From Daucus carota subsp. sativus (lineage: Eukaryota; Streptophyta; Magnoliopsida; Apiales; Apiaceae): a DNA stretch of 64,000 bases. The DNA is taken from the NCBI RefSeq assembly GCF_001625215.2, contig NC_030385.2:2473135-2537134 (forward strand). Reading direction: 5' to 3'. Below, in pieces: positions 25,575 to 37,950 of the stretch. The position numbers and the translations under genes were made by a program. A model generated the notes under the pieces. The model saw only the letters and a list, made by a program, of their open reading frames with translations. It was not told the origin of the DNA and did not search any database. Numbering within the stretch: position 1 is the first letter of the stretch; each line of letters begins with the position of its first letter.

Positions 25575-28500
25575 TTATATAAGATTAATAGTGAAGGAGA
25601 CATATGGATAGGCATCAGCATCACCTCCAAAACCACCCATGCCTGCTTCATCATCAACTTTCCAAAATGTGCTGCAGTCGCATTAACAAAACATTATATC
25701 ACCAAGATCCAAAAGTCCAGATATTCCACGCCCAGCAAAAATAAAAAAAGTGTCATGTGGTTCAGGGACCACTACAATGCGGTCACATATTCTACTCAAC
25801 TTTCCATGTGGAAGTAAACTCAAGAGAGACATATATACAACATGTGTGGACTAAGAAAGATTGTACTGCCGTTGAGTCTAAGACCATTTAGTTTAGGCTA
25901 CCAAAAAGTCGGGAATGGGGTTCTGAACCTTACAAGTTAAAACCTTATATAGAGATCCTTTAGCAAATTGAAAAAGAATTACTTGACGAGCTTCATCATG
26001 GGTCAATGGCCATTTAACACAAGTAAATAACTATACCTAAAGTCACTAGTATCGTTGTATCCTAGTTTTTTTTGTAAAATCAGATTATCTAAAGTAACAT
26101 AGTTATCATGTCTAGTGTGGGTTTCTGTATGAAGTCAGCTAAAAAATCATGAAATTATGACACAAGAAAAATATTTGATTTCACGCCGGTACCTGTTTGA
26201 ACTGTCTGATAGTCCCTCTAATATTGAACGTACTTTCTTCTCACTTTTCACGGATGGTGACAATACGGCAGACTGAAACAATTCAAAACTGCTCTGTAAG
26301 CTGATAAACATGGACAAAAACTGAATGAAGAAGAATGAAAGAAGATTATAGAAAAAGTGCATTTCAATTACCAAGAATTTTGGTGGCAGTCCATATCTTA
26401 GAATGCTCTCCACAGACACACGTACAGCACAAAAGTGCATCCAGGAGGTAAAAACCTGCAAAAGATGCAATTAGTCCAATAGTTGTAAGACTTATATGAA
26501 ATTACCGAGACAGAACTCCAACAAGTGATCTAAATAATTTATTAACAAGAAAAAAGGGGTAGTGTCATATGGTACAATAGATATCACTTATTTTTCAGAT
26601 GAGAGTCATTGGTACCTCCCCGTAACTGGCATAACACCACTGGAGGAGAGAGCTCCTCAAAGTATCCTGGTCTTGCAGCAGTTTTTCAAGCTCCTGCTTC
26701 CTAGACTCTTGTGTCTCTGAGTTGTATTCAAAATCCCGTACCTGTATTATATGTTTAATTTATCATGCTATCTATAAACAGTGTTATCCACGAAATTTTA
26801 TACATCTAATGAATGTGCAGATTCAATATGTTGGTAGCCAAGTGCAAGTTGGATCAGATGATGAAAGACTGCTATTTCTACAGTACTTCAAAGAAATGAA
26901 CAGAAGAATAAACTTACTTGGAAACCTCTTTCACGTGCCTTGGTCCTAAAATTGTCAGCATCACGACTGAATAATGTGACAGTATAAAGAGCATATTCAT
27001 TGTCCTCGTGTAGCAACTTAGATGATCTGGGGACCTAGAACATTAATTAGTTCATCAGAATCTAGATTTCTACTTATACTTATATTTGTTCTGCACTCAG
27101 GAAGGAGAAATGACTATTAAGATACACATAGTAACTTTAAAGAATATTGATAGGGAATTTAGAATTATTATTTAAAGTTAAATAAAATCAAGCAGCAGCA
27201 GATCAGGAGGCCAAATATAACTTAATGATTTGACACCAAATAAAGACTTTACCACATAAGTTGTGAGTGTCTCATAACTCGACAACCAATCTTTCTGTGA
27301 ATACTTGGAGACTACAGCAAGAAGGGTCACCAGATGTTCTGTTGTGATAAGATCCTGAGGCTTCACTATATTTGACAGATCACGAACGGCTAAACTGGAA
27401 GAAAAAAGGAGGAAAAAGGATAAAATAAATTAAAGAAGTAGTCTGAAGGATATAATGCAGTGCAATAACTTGTTCAACCTTGGTTAGCATTCTACCCCAA
27501 TGCTTACAAATACTCCAGATGCAAAAGATCCGGATAACTTTTCTTCATATTAATAATAATATACTACCCAGAGAGAACCTCTTTCTTCATTTTTTTAAGT
27601 CTAAGGTCAAGATCTTCATAATGGAATATAGAGAAAAGCTGTCTAAGGACATGCATAACCTAATTCCAAAAATCCAAGATCCAAAACAATTGAACACTGT
27701 AAAAGCTGCGATAGATGCATACCTTCCGGTTTGCTTTCTGTTTATGGCATTAAGTTGACTGCGCACATTGTTATACTCAGCAACCCGAACCTAGCATAGC
27801 AAACCCAGAAATAATTAAAAACTCGTATAAGACTTCAATATATATTGAATAAACAAACATGGTGTGCAGCAGAGTGCCGCATTTTCCACATGAAAACATA
27901 TAAAGCTAGCAATAGCAGTTAGCAGTTAGCAGAATACAATATTTTAATTTAGTAAACACAGTATAGGGCCAAAGTAACAAGACAGACATCAGTAAATAGT
28001 CTGGACATGCAAACAGCAATTATGTACTTCCATTATATACATTGAATAACATTCAACAACCGTTATGTTTAAAACAAACAATGCCTAGCCATATATCAGT
28101 ACAAAACAATTTACCATGTGACTTTTGGAATGAAAATCATTACAGCACTACATATTAGAACAAGCTGGCAGAGGAAGCTCCATTTGATAAGTTCAGCTTA
28201 TGAGTAAGGAAACAACTTGAAATAAACATGCAGTGGCTATACAGCAAATAAACATGTCCAAACTTCCAAAACACTTCATGATCAATATCTTACTTTTCTC
28301 ATCTTTATACAATATTCAATCTTTATAAGAGTATGATTTAAAAACCAAGGTGGCAAAAATATAAGACGTGCTAGTCAGCCTTCCCAAAGTCTAAACAAGT
28401 CTTGACTTGAAGTTTTCATTAAAATTTTCTTATAGACAACTTGTTACCATTATTAATCTAATAAAAACTAATTCAATTTATACGATTAGATCTAATATGT

Positions 28501-30386
28501 TGTTTAACACAATCAGTGTCGCCCTTTCATCTATGAAAGACATTTATACATATCCTGCAGCGCTACATACTTCACATGGATAAGAATTACATTAATATGG
28601 AACCTACAGAAATCTTCTCCGAACAGGTCTATAACCAAGTTTATTTAGTGAAAGCGATGGAGACAGAATAGAACATTTCATTTGCACTAAGATAGTCAGC
28701 TATTGGGAAAATTTTATTTTTGACAATCGGTGTACTTTAAGGTATATGCCTATAGGCTGCGGGGGAGGGACCAGTTTAGAATCGAACTCCAACTTCTTTA
28801 GCACTAGAAGCATATGATAATCTAATCCCAATGGTATGCCCAAAGAATTGGTCCTTCAAGTTTCATTTTAGCTGTGTCTTAAGGAGTTGTCAGTCATGAT
28901 AACAGTTCATGGCTGTCCCACCTTTTTCTGTAGGTTTGTTATTCCAGATATATAAATTTTCTTAAAGAAGGAAAAAAGACGCCTGTTTTGCAAAATGTTA
29001 TTGCCAATTCTTCTGTGCTACACACAAACATATATATTGAGTTTTCTTTTTCAATTTTAAACATTATAGCAGTCAGAGAATTATGCTAGCATCTCTTGAT
29101 CCAGTCGACAAAGTACCTATACACAAGAAATGGTATAAAACAATTGAGAAAGTAAAATGAAGGAACACCTGTATTTCGCAATCATAAGTAAATATGAATT
29201 TAACATTTTGCAAACAACAAAGCTCACCACGTGTATTTCCATCACAGAGGTTATGAGGATGTTTAGGTAATTTCTTAATCCACGTGTTGTTTAGGATTGC
29301 ACCCTGATCGAAATCTGTTCTTATATTTATGCTCTAATGTTATGTTGACCTATTATAAGAAAACTATCAAGACCCTATACAATCTTGCGCATAAATCGCA
29401 ACTAGTTCTGATTTCAGTGATAAAAAGTCCAATACACATTCTAAAACCTTGGTATAACATCATAGACTATCAAAAATGACAGGAACAACATGTTAACATA
29501 TCACAAGGAAGTGTACATAAACTATACTGGATGCCCACCTTGAGATCATCTTCTATCTTGGCAACTTGTACATGAATTCCATCCACGATCTCCTTGAGAG
29601 GAGACATTGTCGGATACCTAGCCTCATCCCACACGAATCTGCAATCACAAAGCTCAAAACATTCAATTCATACATATCAATCAACCAATCAATTAAACCA
29701 ACCAAAAAAACGATAGAGATTGTCACCTAGTAAGATAAGAATCGACAGGAACCCCATCGACAGTCAAAGAACTACTATTAATCCCAGAAACCCTCTCCAA
29801 ATCCTCGATCTGACGCCGTATCTTGTGCGACGCAGCTTCAATGAAGTTATTAGACTGCACCAATTCCAACAAAATCAAATCCTTTTCAATACCAAATAAC
29901 CAATTCTCACATTCTTGAAGTTATTAGACCGCACCAATTTCGACAAAATCAAATCTTTTTCAATACCAAATAACCATTTCCCACATTCATGAAGTTATTA
30001 GACAGCACCAATTTCAACAAAATCAAATCTTTTCCAATACCCATTAACCAATTCTCACATTCTTGAAATCAATATATGTAAAGGACTTGAGGGCTAAAAG
30101 GGATCACCTTTAGAAGATCATCACTGAGTGATAGGAGTGAATCTAATGTCCCAACACGAAGATTAGGAATATTGAACTGCAAATTCAAACATGTGCGTAT
30201 TCTTGTGATCTATAATGATGAAGTGAGATATAATTTGCACAATACAAGAATCAAGAAGTGTGAGATTACCCTGTAGAGAGGAGTGTCGAATGAGTTTTTG
30301 GAGATGGAATCTTGAAGGCGACTCCAGAGAGATGAGGCGGGGGTGTTTTGAAGCGGGAGAGATACGACCCAGTATCTCGTGGCCAT
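25575..30386 (-). CDS. VHA-C: V-type proton ATPase subunit C (VHA-C / DET3)
   Basis: Subunit C of the V1 sector; it links the catalytic V1 head to the stator and governs reversible V1/Vo assembly on vacuole and TGN/early endosome membranes. Eleven exons: 30270-30386, 30108-30176, 29727-29854, 29539-29638, 27723-27790, 27253-27394, 26918-27034, 26616-26741, 26372-26455, 26193-26272 and 25575-25671. They total 1128 nt, 375 aa, exactly the length I recall for Arabidopsis DET3. The protein starts MATRYWVVSLPLQ, carries FVWDEARYPTMSPLKEI (residues 106-122) and SYGEVFTSWMHFCAVR, and ends YPYVSFTINLI, all close to DET3. The 5' leader (30390-30435, minus strand) is CT-rich. Intron 2 carries a 74-bp triplication that includes the exon 3 acceptor. 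Confidence 0.97.
28705..28860 (-). mobile_element. Probable SINE relic in VHA-C intron 4
   Basis: On the minus strand a box-A-like TACCATTGGGATTAG precedes GGAGTTCGATTCT (box B) by about 50 bases. The tail ends CGATTGTCAAAAATAAAA, similar to the GCATTGTCAAAA tail of the SINE at 7692. No convincing target duplication was found. It is a different or decayed family member within the 27791-29538 intron. Confidence 0.4.
29843..30064 (-). repeat. 74-bp tandem triplication across the VHA-C exon 3 acceptor
   Basis: Three head-to-tail copies start at 29843, 29917 and 29991, with a period of exactly 74. Each begins (plus strand) GAAGTTATTAGA and includes the first 12 coding bases of exon 3 plus the adjoining intron with its pyrimidine-rich tract. 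The first copy holds the true acceptor AG (minus strand, 29856-29855). In copies 2 and 3 the same position reads GG and TG. Intron 2 thus has two dead acceptors upstream of the live one. Confidence 0.93.
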
Positions 30387-30449
30387 TGTTATGATGCGAG
30401 AGATCGAGAGGGAGAGAGAGATCAGAGAGAGATTGATTGATTTGAGTAG

Positions 30450-32880
30450 TATAATATCTGCATATACTTGTAGCTTTCTGTTTTTACAAGTACAGTAACC
30501 TGATGGGGCTTCACGGATTATAGAGTCTGCAAGGATCAAATTATATGTACCGTAATTCGTATAATGGATGTGCTCCTTCCGTTTCAAATTGATGTACACT
30601 TAAAAAAATACACAATTTAAGAAAAATAATTATTCACAAATTAATTGTATTAAATAATCAAAATATGTGGAGTGGAGATTGATCTAGGAAATATAAATAA
30701 GAGATATGTGAAGTAGAATTGACTTTGAAAATATGATTTTGCATTGATAGTTGAAATAGACAAGTAATTTGAAACAAAAAATTTTTTCTTTAAAATGGAC
30801 ATGTAAATTGAAACGGAAAGAGTAAATTTTTACCCTCAGGTCCCAATGAGTATCCGAAAATTAATTATCATGTGAATTATAAATAAATTTATTCTACATG
30901 AAATGGTATATAAATAACTATTTATCAATATGATATGAAATTTTGTGTGTGTGTCTGTGTAATTTTTTTGTGAATTATTATTTAAAAATTGATCAGGCAT
31001 TATAAGTAAATTTATTCGAAATAGAAAATAGTTTTAATTATAAAAATAAAAATAAATTAGACACAAGTTGATGAGCCAATTCATGTGGGTTATCCTAGAA
31101 TTGGTTGGATGGACTAATCCTCTTTACTCGATGGGCAATGATGGTGGTGGATTAGGGTCTCATCGATTTCAAGCCGCTTTCAAAACATCTATTTGGTCTT
31201 TTTAATCCTTTGAGGTGAGACACAAATGACAACAAAATATGATGTCTGGTGTTTCATAACAGACTTTAGACTCCTGAGATGCAACTTATAAAAACATCTT
31301 GATAATATTGGTGACGGTAAGATCATTACACAATAGATGGAGCCTTTCTAGCGGGTGAAACTTCCTCACAACCTCTGTGATAGTGTAGTTGTTGCCCACT
31401 AGCCGAGGCCTTTCTTGTTGGTGGATAATTTCTCGGTCCAATTTAGAGCGACTATTAATAACAACGCATGATTCTTAAGGGTCAAGTTTTCCTCGTTCAT
31501 ATTTGCCATGTGACGAGTTTGCCAAATCTTCATAACACTGTTTTTTCCCTCATAATCTACATGCTCGTACTCCGATTTTCAATAGTCATACTATTGCTTG
31601 ATTTTTGTTAAATCAAAATAAGTAACTTTCACACGTGAACAACTTCTCAATGAGTACTTAGACATATTAATCAGAGACAAACAACAAGATCACTTCTTAT
31701 TAGTGAACAATGTGTTTAGAGGTGTGAAATGAGACTGACTTATTACATCCAGAAATTGAGAGATATTGATATTTATTGACACTAACTTTTTAAGAAATAT
31801 GTGTCATTTTCCAATACACATTCTCATCATGATATTATTATGTGAAAGTAGTGGACCGCATCACTAGCTTACCATAATTGAACATGTCTTGTTATATAAT
31901 GAAACATGGATAACTGTTTAAAAACATTTTCTGATACATATAAGTGATATGACTTGGAATATGAGGTCATCACTGTACTTTTAAATAACAGCAAATACTC
32001 AATAATAATAATAACTTACCTATATCTTTTTTTTTTGACAGAATTAACTTACTGGTATCTATCTTGACTAAAAACGATGATTTAATTTAATAAATTTTCA
32101 AGAAGAAAAAAAATCTAATCCACATAAATGACTTACCTTCATAAAAAACATTCGATATGATCTCTACACATAGTTCAATGACCATTATTTTTTGAAAAAA
32201 AAATTATCTTTTCAATTTTACTGGTGATTATAGTCCTCGACATAATTTTTCATGTTATTTAGCGCATAATCCTTCTCCATTATGCCAATCACCATCATCA
32301 ACAAAAATTACATAATATCATATGGGTCAATTTAGTCCACCATTCTCCAAAACACTAATGATGTTACATGTATCATTTTTAACTCTAATTTTGTCTATTC
32401 TAAAACAAAGAAGAAGTGGTAAATAATATCTTTTTCTTTCCAAACGAGATATATGAAATATGAAAAATATAATTTAAAATTAATCAAAAATTACATGATC
32501 ACATATCAGTATTGGAAAAGCATTTAGAAATAAATAATAAATTATTAATTATTTATTCTATCGATATACAATATAAAAAAAAGAGTATAAAATTTGAATT
32601 TCCAAGGAAAAATTTAATCAATCAATTATTATAATTCAATCAAACTTTGATTTGATAATACTTAAACGCTAAACTATAATTAATAAATTTCAAAATATAT
32701 AATAGCCCAGAATGCTAGTCGCAAATATAAAAGAATTAAAAAACAACATCAATTTTCTAAAATCCCACGGCATCAAGTGTGGAAGAAAACCAACAAAGCG
32801 GTGCTCGACTGTTAAGTACTGGTACTGAGTAGGCGGTGTATTTAAATAAGATCGAAGCTGTAGTTTGTAAATGGATCTGC
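30450..32880. other. Divergent intergenic region between VHA-C and SIA2
   Basis: VHA-C runs left and SIA2 runs right, so both promoters lie here. The DNA is AT-rich, with a slightly more GC-balanced stretch at 31070-31580 that has no recognisable coding match on either strand and many stops. No transposon ends were identified. Confidence 0.5.
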
Positions 32881-32942
32881 AAAATTAGGATCTTTGCTCT
32901 TTCATTTCAATTGGGAAGAAGGGGAATCAATTTGGTGGCTAG

Positions 32943-33060
32943 ATGCGGTTGTTACAGCTCGCTTTTGCCGTTGCTTTAGCATCTGGACTCGCAGCTCTCA
33001 TCATTTACATCACCGGCGTTACTTATTTAAGTACTCTCTCCCCTCCCTCCCTCCCTCTCA

Positions 33061-33154
<94 letters not shown>

Positions 33155-36100
33155 TCCCTCTGTATCTGTGTGTGTCGATTGTGCAGCATGTAATATAATT
33201 GAATGCAAGGTGTATTGATATTTGGCTGATGACACACAGATGACTTATCGGACGAAGATTTAGAAGCATTAAGTACATTGCAGTCTGGATTTCAAAAATG
33301 CGTGGTCAGTTTAATGCTCTGTTATTATTTTAGATTATACTATTCGACATGTGTGCGTGATTTGTTATTGTGACGGACTGACACTCGAATTCACGATTCC
33401 ATGTTAGCTCCTTACTATTAACTCAATTTTCTATCAATACTTAATTGTAATTAATTTGTTGGTACATTTACCTGGGATTATAAATTTTAAAGATGGCTGA
33501 GAGAGTGTGATAGAATGATCCACATCAATTAAGTTGAAAGTGATCGTAATTTGATCGGGAGATTGCACTATGAGATGAATTATTGGTGTAATACTGTAAT
33601 GAGTGCAAATAATAAATAGTGACCCGATTATAATCCTTGCAAAAAATTGTGGCGCAAGTAATTCATTGTAGTTCTCTCATGCCTTTCCATTTACTTGAAT
33701 GCATATGGTGACAGGCGTCAAATGGATTAGGATTAAAAGCTATAAATGGGAAAGATTATTGTGAAGTTACAATACAGTTTCCTGCTGACACCATTCCAAA
33801 ATGGGTATGTTCTCCTCAATATTTCAGTTCTCCCCTCCGTTCTAATATATATAATTTTTGCCTGATGCAGCACACTATTGTCAAATTGCTTCACTTGAAT
33901 TTCTCCGCTTAATTGTTATCACTAATATGGTTATTGATCTTAATACTGTCCGCGGAAATTCAGAAGTTGTAAATCTTATCTAAGTTTGCTTTTGCGGTTG
34001 TATAGCCTTTATATGATTTATCTCTGGATCGCTTGTTTAACAGAAAGATCCAAAAACAGGAGAAGTTGAAGGATTATCATACAGTTTTAATTTATGTGAA
34101 GCGGTGGCTACATGGGAGCAGGTTATCATCTTTACTCTATTTTTTTCCGCTATGAATGTTATTTTAAAAGCCATCTTTGTCTCATTAAAGAAACATTTAC
34201 ATTTAAGCTTGTGCGGCCTTTTGGTTTAGCTAATAAATTGTAAATTGTTAGAATTGTTGCTTTTAAAATTATCTTTGTTGCTACTATTGATTTGTTATTT
34301 AGTGAGCTGATCTTCTCAGGTTAGGAATAGTACCACAATACTTACCAGAGAGTTCATTGATGCTTTGCCACATGGATGGGAGGAATATGCCTGGCAAAGG
34401 ATCAACAAGGGAGTGTTACTGTAAGTACTTTCTCCTATTGTCAGTCTTATATATATAAATCACTGCCTACGTAATTTTACATATTGGCCAAGTGGATGAA
34501 ATATTAAAAATAGTTGGCCTTTGACTTTACTGGGCATTTGAGGGAGGGCAAGGAGGAAGAAACAACTAAGGGTGTGATATTATGAGCTATTTATCTGCAA
34601 ACAAATTGAATTATTATTTTCTGCTTTTATTTAGATATCTAGATGCATTATCTTGAGTTTGCTCTATATATGGCTTGCTAAAGTTAATACATAATCAATT
34701 GTTTCAAGTTTACTCTGACTTTGCTATTTCTCTGGCTTGAAGAAATTTATCAGTGATCTAATGTGTGATTAGTTAAATTGGAATGATTTTTTTTTTTTTT
34801 TTGGGAAGTCATGCGACATTCATGCTCTGTTTGGTTGAGAGGAATGAGATAGAGATGTTGTATTAAATATTGTGAATAAAAAGTGGAAGAGAAGAAAGTG
34901 AGAAATTGCAAATTTTCATCATATGCTTTGTGAAGGAATAGGATGGTAATGAGCATTTATCTCTAGATTGTGAGATTGTTATTGTATTATTTTTATGAAT
35001 GGAATGGAGTTAGAAATTATAAATTTCTGCTAACAAAATTGTACAAACCTGATTCCATACTCACTCCTTACATTCTTCTAAGTCTGAACCAAAATGGAGA
35101 ATTTTACTGTCAATATTCTTTCCATCTATAATTAGTTAAGTCTTATTTAGAGAGATCCACTACCATAAATGTCTGATACATGGCTTTTGGCTACAGCAAC
35201 CGATGTAAAAATAAGACTCTCTGCGTAGAAAAGCTTTCTTTGGTACTTCCTGAAACACCACCATATGTTCCACGTCAGTTTTCCCGCTGCGCTGTTATTG
35301 GTAATTCTGGAGATCTTTTAAAGACAAAATTTGGCAATGAGATAGATGAGTATGATGTTGTTGTCAGGGAAAATGGTGCACCAATCCAGGTTTGAATAAA
35401 TGATATTATTAGGTTATATTATTTTGGATGTTGGTTATTTGGAACCTGTGATCATTCTTTATTTTGTTTTCTGGACCGTTACAGAACTACACAGACTTTG
35501 TGGGAAAGAAGAGTACATTTCGCCTCCTTAACAGAGGCTCTGCTAAAGCTCTAGATAAAGTTTCAGAACTATATGGTATTGTCTTTGCACTTCATTTACC
35601 CAGCTGGCCTACCTTATGGGGAAAAAACTTAGATTTTTTATATAACAGAAACAGGGAAGGAGGTTTTGCTCGTGAAGACGACGATACATGATATTATGAA
35701 CAAAATGATCCGGGTAGGTATATTTATTTATAAGTAGTGTTTTAAAAAATGCTTGTAATGCACCTGTGATGGTTTTCGTCTAAATTGCACACGGACACTT
35801 TATTATTATGTTGTTCCCTTGTTTTGAAATTATGGTGATAGTATATTATAAAGAACTAAGCAGTTTGCACAGTGCTCTTCATTCTTAATTGCTTAGTTAT
35901 CTATATGGTTGCATCTTGCAGGAAATTCCGATACTCAATCCGGTATATCTCATGTTAGGTGCATCTTTTGGTTCTGCAGCAAAAGGAACTGGACTGAAGG
36001 CCCTCGAATTTGCTCTCTCTATCTGTGACACTGTTGACATGTATGGTTTCACTGTGGATCCAGGTTACAAAGAATGGTATGTGGCAGAGTCCGAAAATGC

Positions 36101-37149
36101 TCCTCTCTCTTCGTTAAATTAAACTCGCATCCCTTGCTGAATTGCTATATGCAATTACAAGGCCCATCTCCTCACGTAAGTTTCTGGTGTTATTTAGGAC
36201 TAGATATTTCTCAGAGTCGCGGAAAGGTCATACCCCTCTGCATGGTAGAGCTTATTATCAGATGATGGAGTGCTTGGGAGTAAGTATACTATTGCTTTAT
36301 AAATGCTGAGCTAATGTGTGTCACGCTTTTTCCCTTTTGGGAAGGGACCTGAATATTTTGATTCGTCAAAATGTAAACGAGCATTTCCATTTAGAAAATA
36401 TACTGTCACTTCACCATTGAAACTATTGTGTTTATGTTTAGGATCTTATATACAGTTAAAAAAGGCATTCATGACTATTATTTATCTAGTGTTATTTAAG
36501 AAGGCTTCATCCAGTTGTGTTTGCCCATATATAATGTGCATGCCTAATGCCTCTTTTAATTTCTTTTCTTTTAGTTTATTATTCATCTTATGCAATAATA
36601 TTTTCTCTTTGTAAAGCTTATTAAGATCCATTCTCCGATGCGAGCTGATCCCAAGCGTATTGTCAAATGGTTGCCTAGCCGCAGTACAGTTGTTGCTGCC
36701 AGAAAAGCATCGGAGAAATTGTTGAGGTAATTTATCTCAAAATCATGTAGTTGTACATGTAAGACGGCAGAAACTTTATAAATGTTTTAAAATTGTTTAT
36801 AAAATTAGTTTTACAGATGTAGAAATTGCAGCTATTAAAGTACTGTAATCACATGACTCATGTCTTCATCTAAAAATTGTGTGCGCTTCCAATCCTAAGT
36901 CTTGCGTGTCATGTCATATGAAGTTGTGGAACTTATTAGGTGTTCTCGTGTTTCAACAGGAGGGTTGGAGCAGGATCTGACAATCCACTGGCTGCTTGTT
37001 CCATCACCAAGAAACAAATAAAAAGAAAACCCGAAAGCATGTCAGGCCTTAGAAAAGCAGCTGTGGAACATCAGAAGTTTATAAAAGGTGTAACCTTGTA
37101 CCCTTTGGAACATAATCCTGGACATGGCCAACTCTGCACGGTGCCCTAA
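32943..37149 (+). CDS. SIA2: Sialyltransferase-like protein, SIA2 type (GT29)
   Basis: Golgi type II membrane glycosyltransferase-like protein of family GT29. Plants make little or no sialic acid, so the acceptor and donor are uncertain; members are implicated in pectin and pollen-tube biology. Twelve exons: 32943-33030, 33240-33304, 33715-33804, 34044-34121, 34320-34420, 35197-35389, 35485-35575, 35649-35713, 35922-36076, 36198-36279, 36617-36726 and 36960-37149. They total 1308 nt, 435 aa. Residues 4-26 form the signal anchor. The L sialyl motif starts [13 protein letters not shown] (171-183) and includes FRLLNRGSA; the S motif region is [20 protein letters not shown]; the VS region is [13 protein letters not shown]. 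The tail ends [12 protein letters not shown]. Similarity favours Arabidopsis SIA2 over its SIA1/MGP2 paralogue. A long CT microsatellite follows the first donor site. Confidence 0.95.
33069..33150 (+). repeat. (CT)41 microsatellite in SIA2 intron 1
   Basis: An uninterrupted CT run of 82 bases, preceded by imperfect CCCT and CCTC units from about 33035. It begins within 10-40 bases of the exon 1 donor at 33031. Apparent open frames through it (Ser-Leu or Arg-Glu repeats) are artefacts of the dinucleotide repeat. Confidence 0.98.
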
Positions 37150-37830
37150 AACCAAAGTATACGTCATGGTAAAAGCAGTTCATAGATCTCTATCATATAT
37201 GTTCAAATGCTTTGGACATCGGATTGGCGGGCAAGGTATATAACATCATATATCTCATAGCGAATTTCCACATCCTGCGGGCCTGCGTCTCTGAAAATAT
37301 TAAAATTTGACCAGAAATGAGGAACCTCTAATCAGATACAGATTTTTTTGGTTTATCTTCAGTTTACAACAGGCAGCTTAGTGATTTGATTTATTTTTTT
37401 ATTTTATAACTTTTCCTCCTGAACTCAAGCTGTCCACAGATCTACACTCTACACTTTCCCATTGTGGATACACATACATACTATAGAATGTAAAGCTTTT
37501 GACAAACATATTCTGTTCTTTTTCAGCATAGTTGTTTATTATTCAAATTAATTTACGCACCAATATTTTTATATCTAAAAAAAATTATCTCTTTATCCAG
37601 AAAGTATATTGCATTTAAACAATCCAATCTATAATCCGTAGCATGTTCTAACTTCGCTTCTACAAGATTTGCAAATTCAATAATTTTTTATTTTTTTGAA
37701 ATTTTGCAAATTCAATAATTAATTGTAAGTACATAAATACTATTTTTTATTTAAAATTTAAAATAAAAATAAAAAATGTATTTGGATAAGAACGTGACAT
37801 TATTTGCATAGTGTATAATGAAGAGAGATA

Positions 37831-37861
37831 CACGTGGTATACGAAGCAAACACCTATATAT
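37831..37861 (+). promoter_or_regulatory. G-box and TATA region upstream of the SAM-domain gene
   Basis: CACGTG at 37831-37836 is a palindromic G-box, the usual site of bHLH and bZIP factors. CTATATATAC at 37853-37862 fits a TATA box and lies about 90 bases before the ATG at 37951, leaving a leader of roughly 60 bases that is CT- and AT-rich. Both motifs are seen directly; their use is inferred. Confidence 0.55.
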
Positions 37862-37950
37862 ACTTCAACTCATTCACCTCTTCGCTTTGCGTCCTATACA
37901 TACACTGCTATCTGTATCTATATATGCATAATCATCATCTATAATTCTAT

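Noticed and set aside
33023..33278. Open frames of Ser-Leu or Arg-Glu repeats
   Set aside because: They are translations of the CT microsatellite in SIA2 intron 1, not genes.
34827..35100. Possible MITE in SIA2 intron 5 (CTCTGTTTGGTTGAG ... CTGAACCAAA)
   Set aside because: The ends match poorly when reverse complemented and no target duplication is visible.
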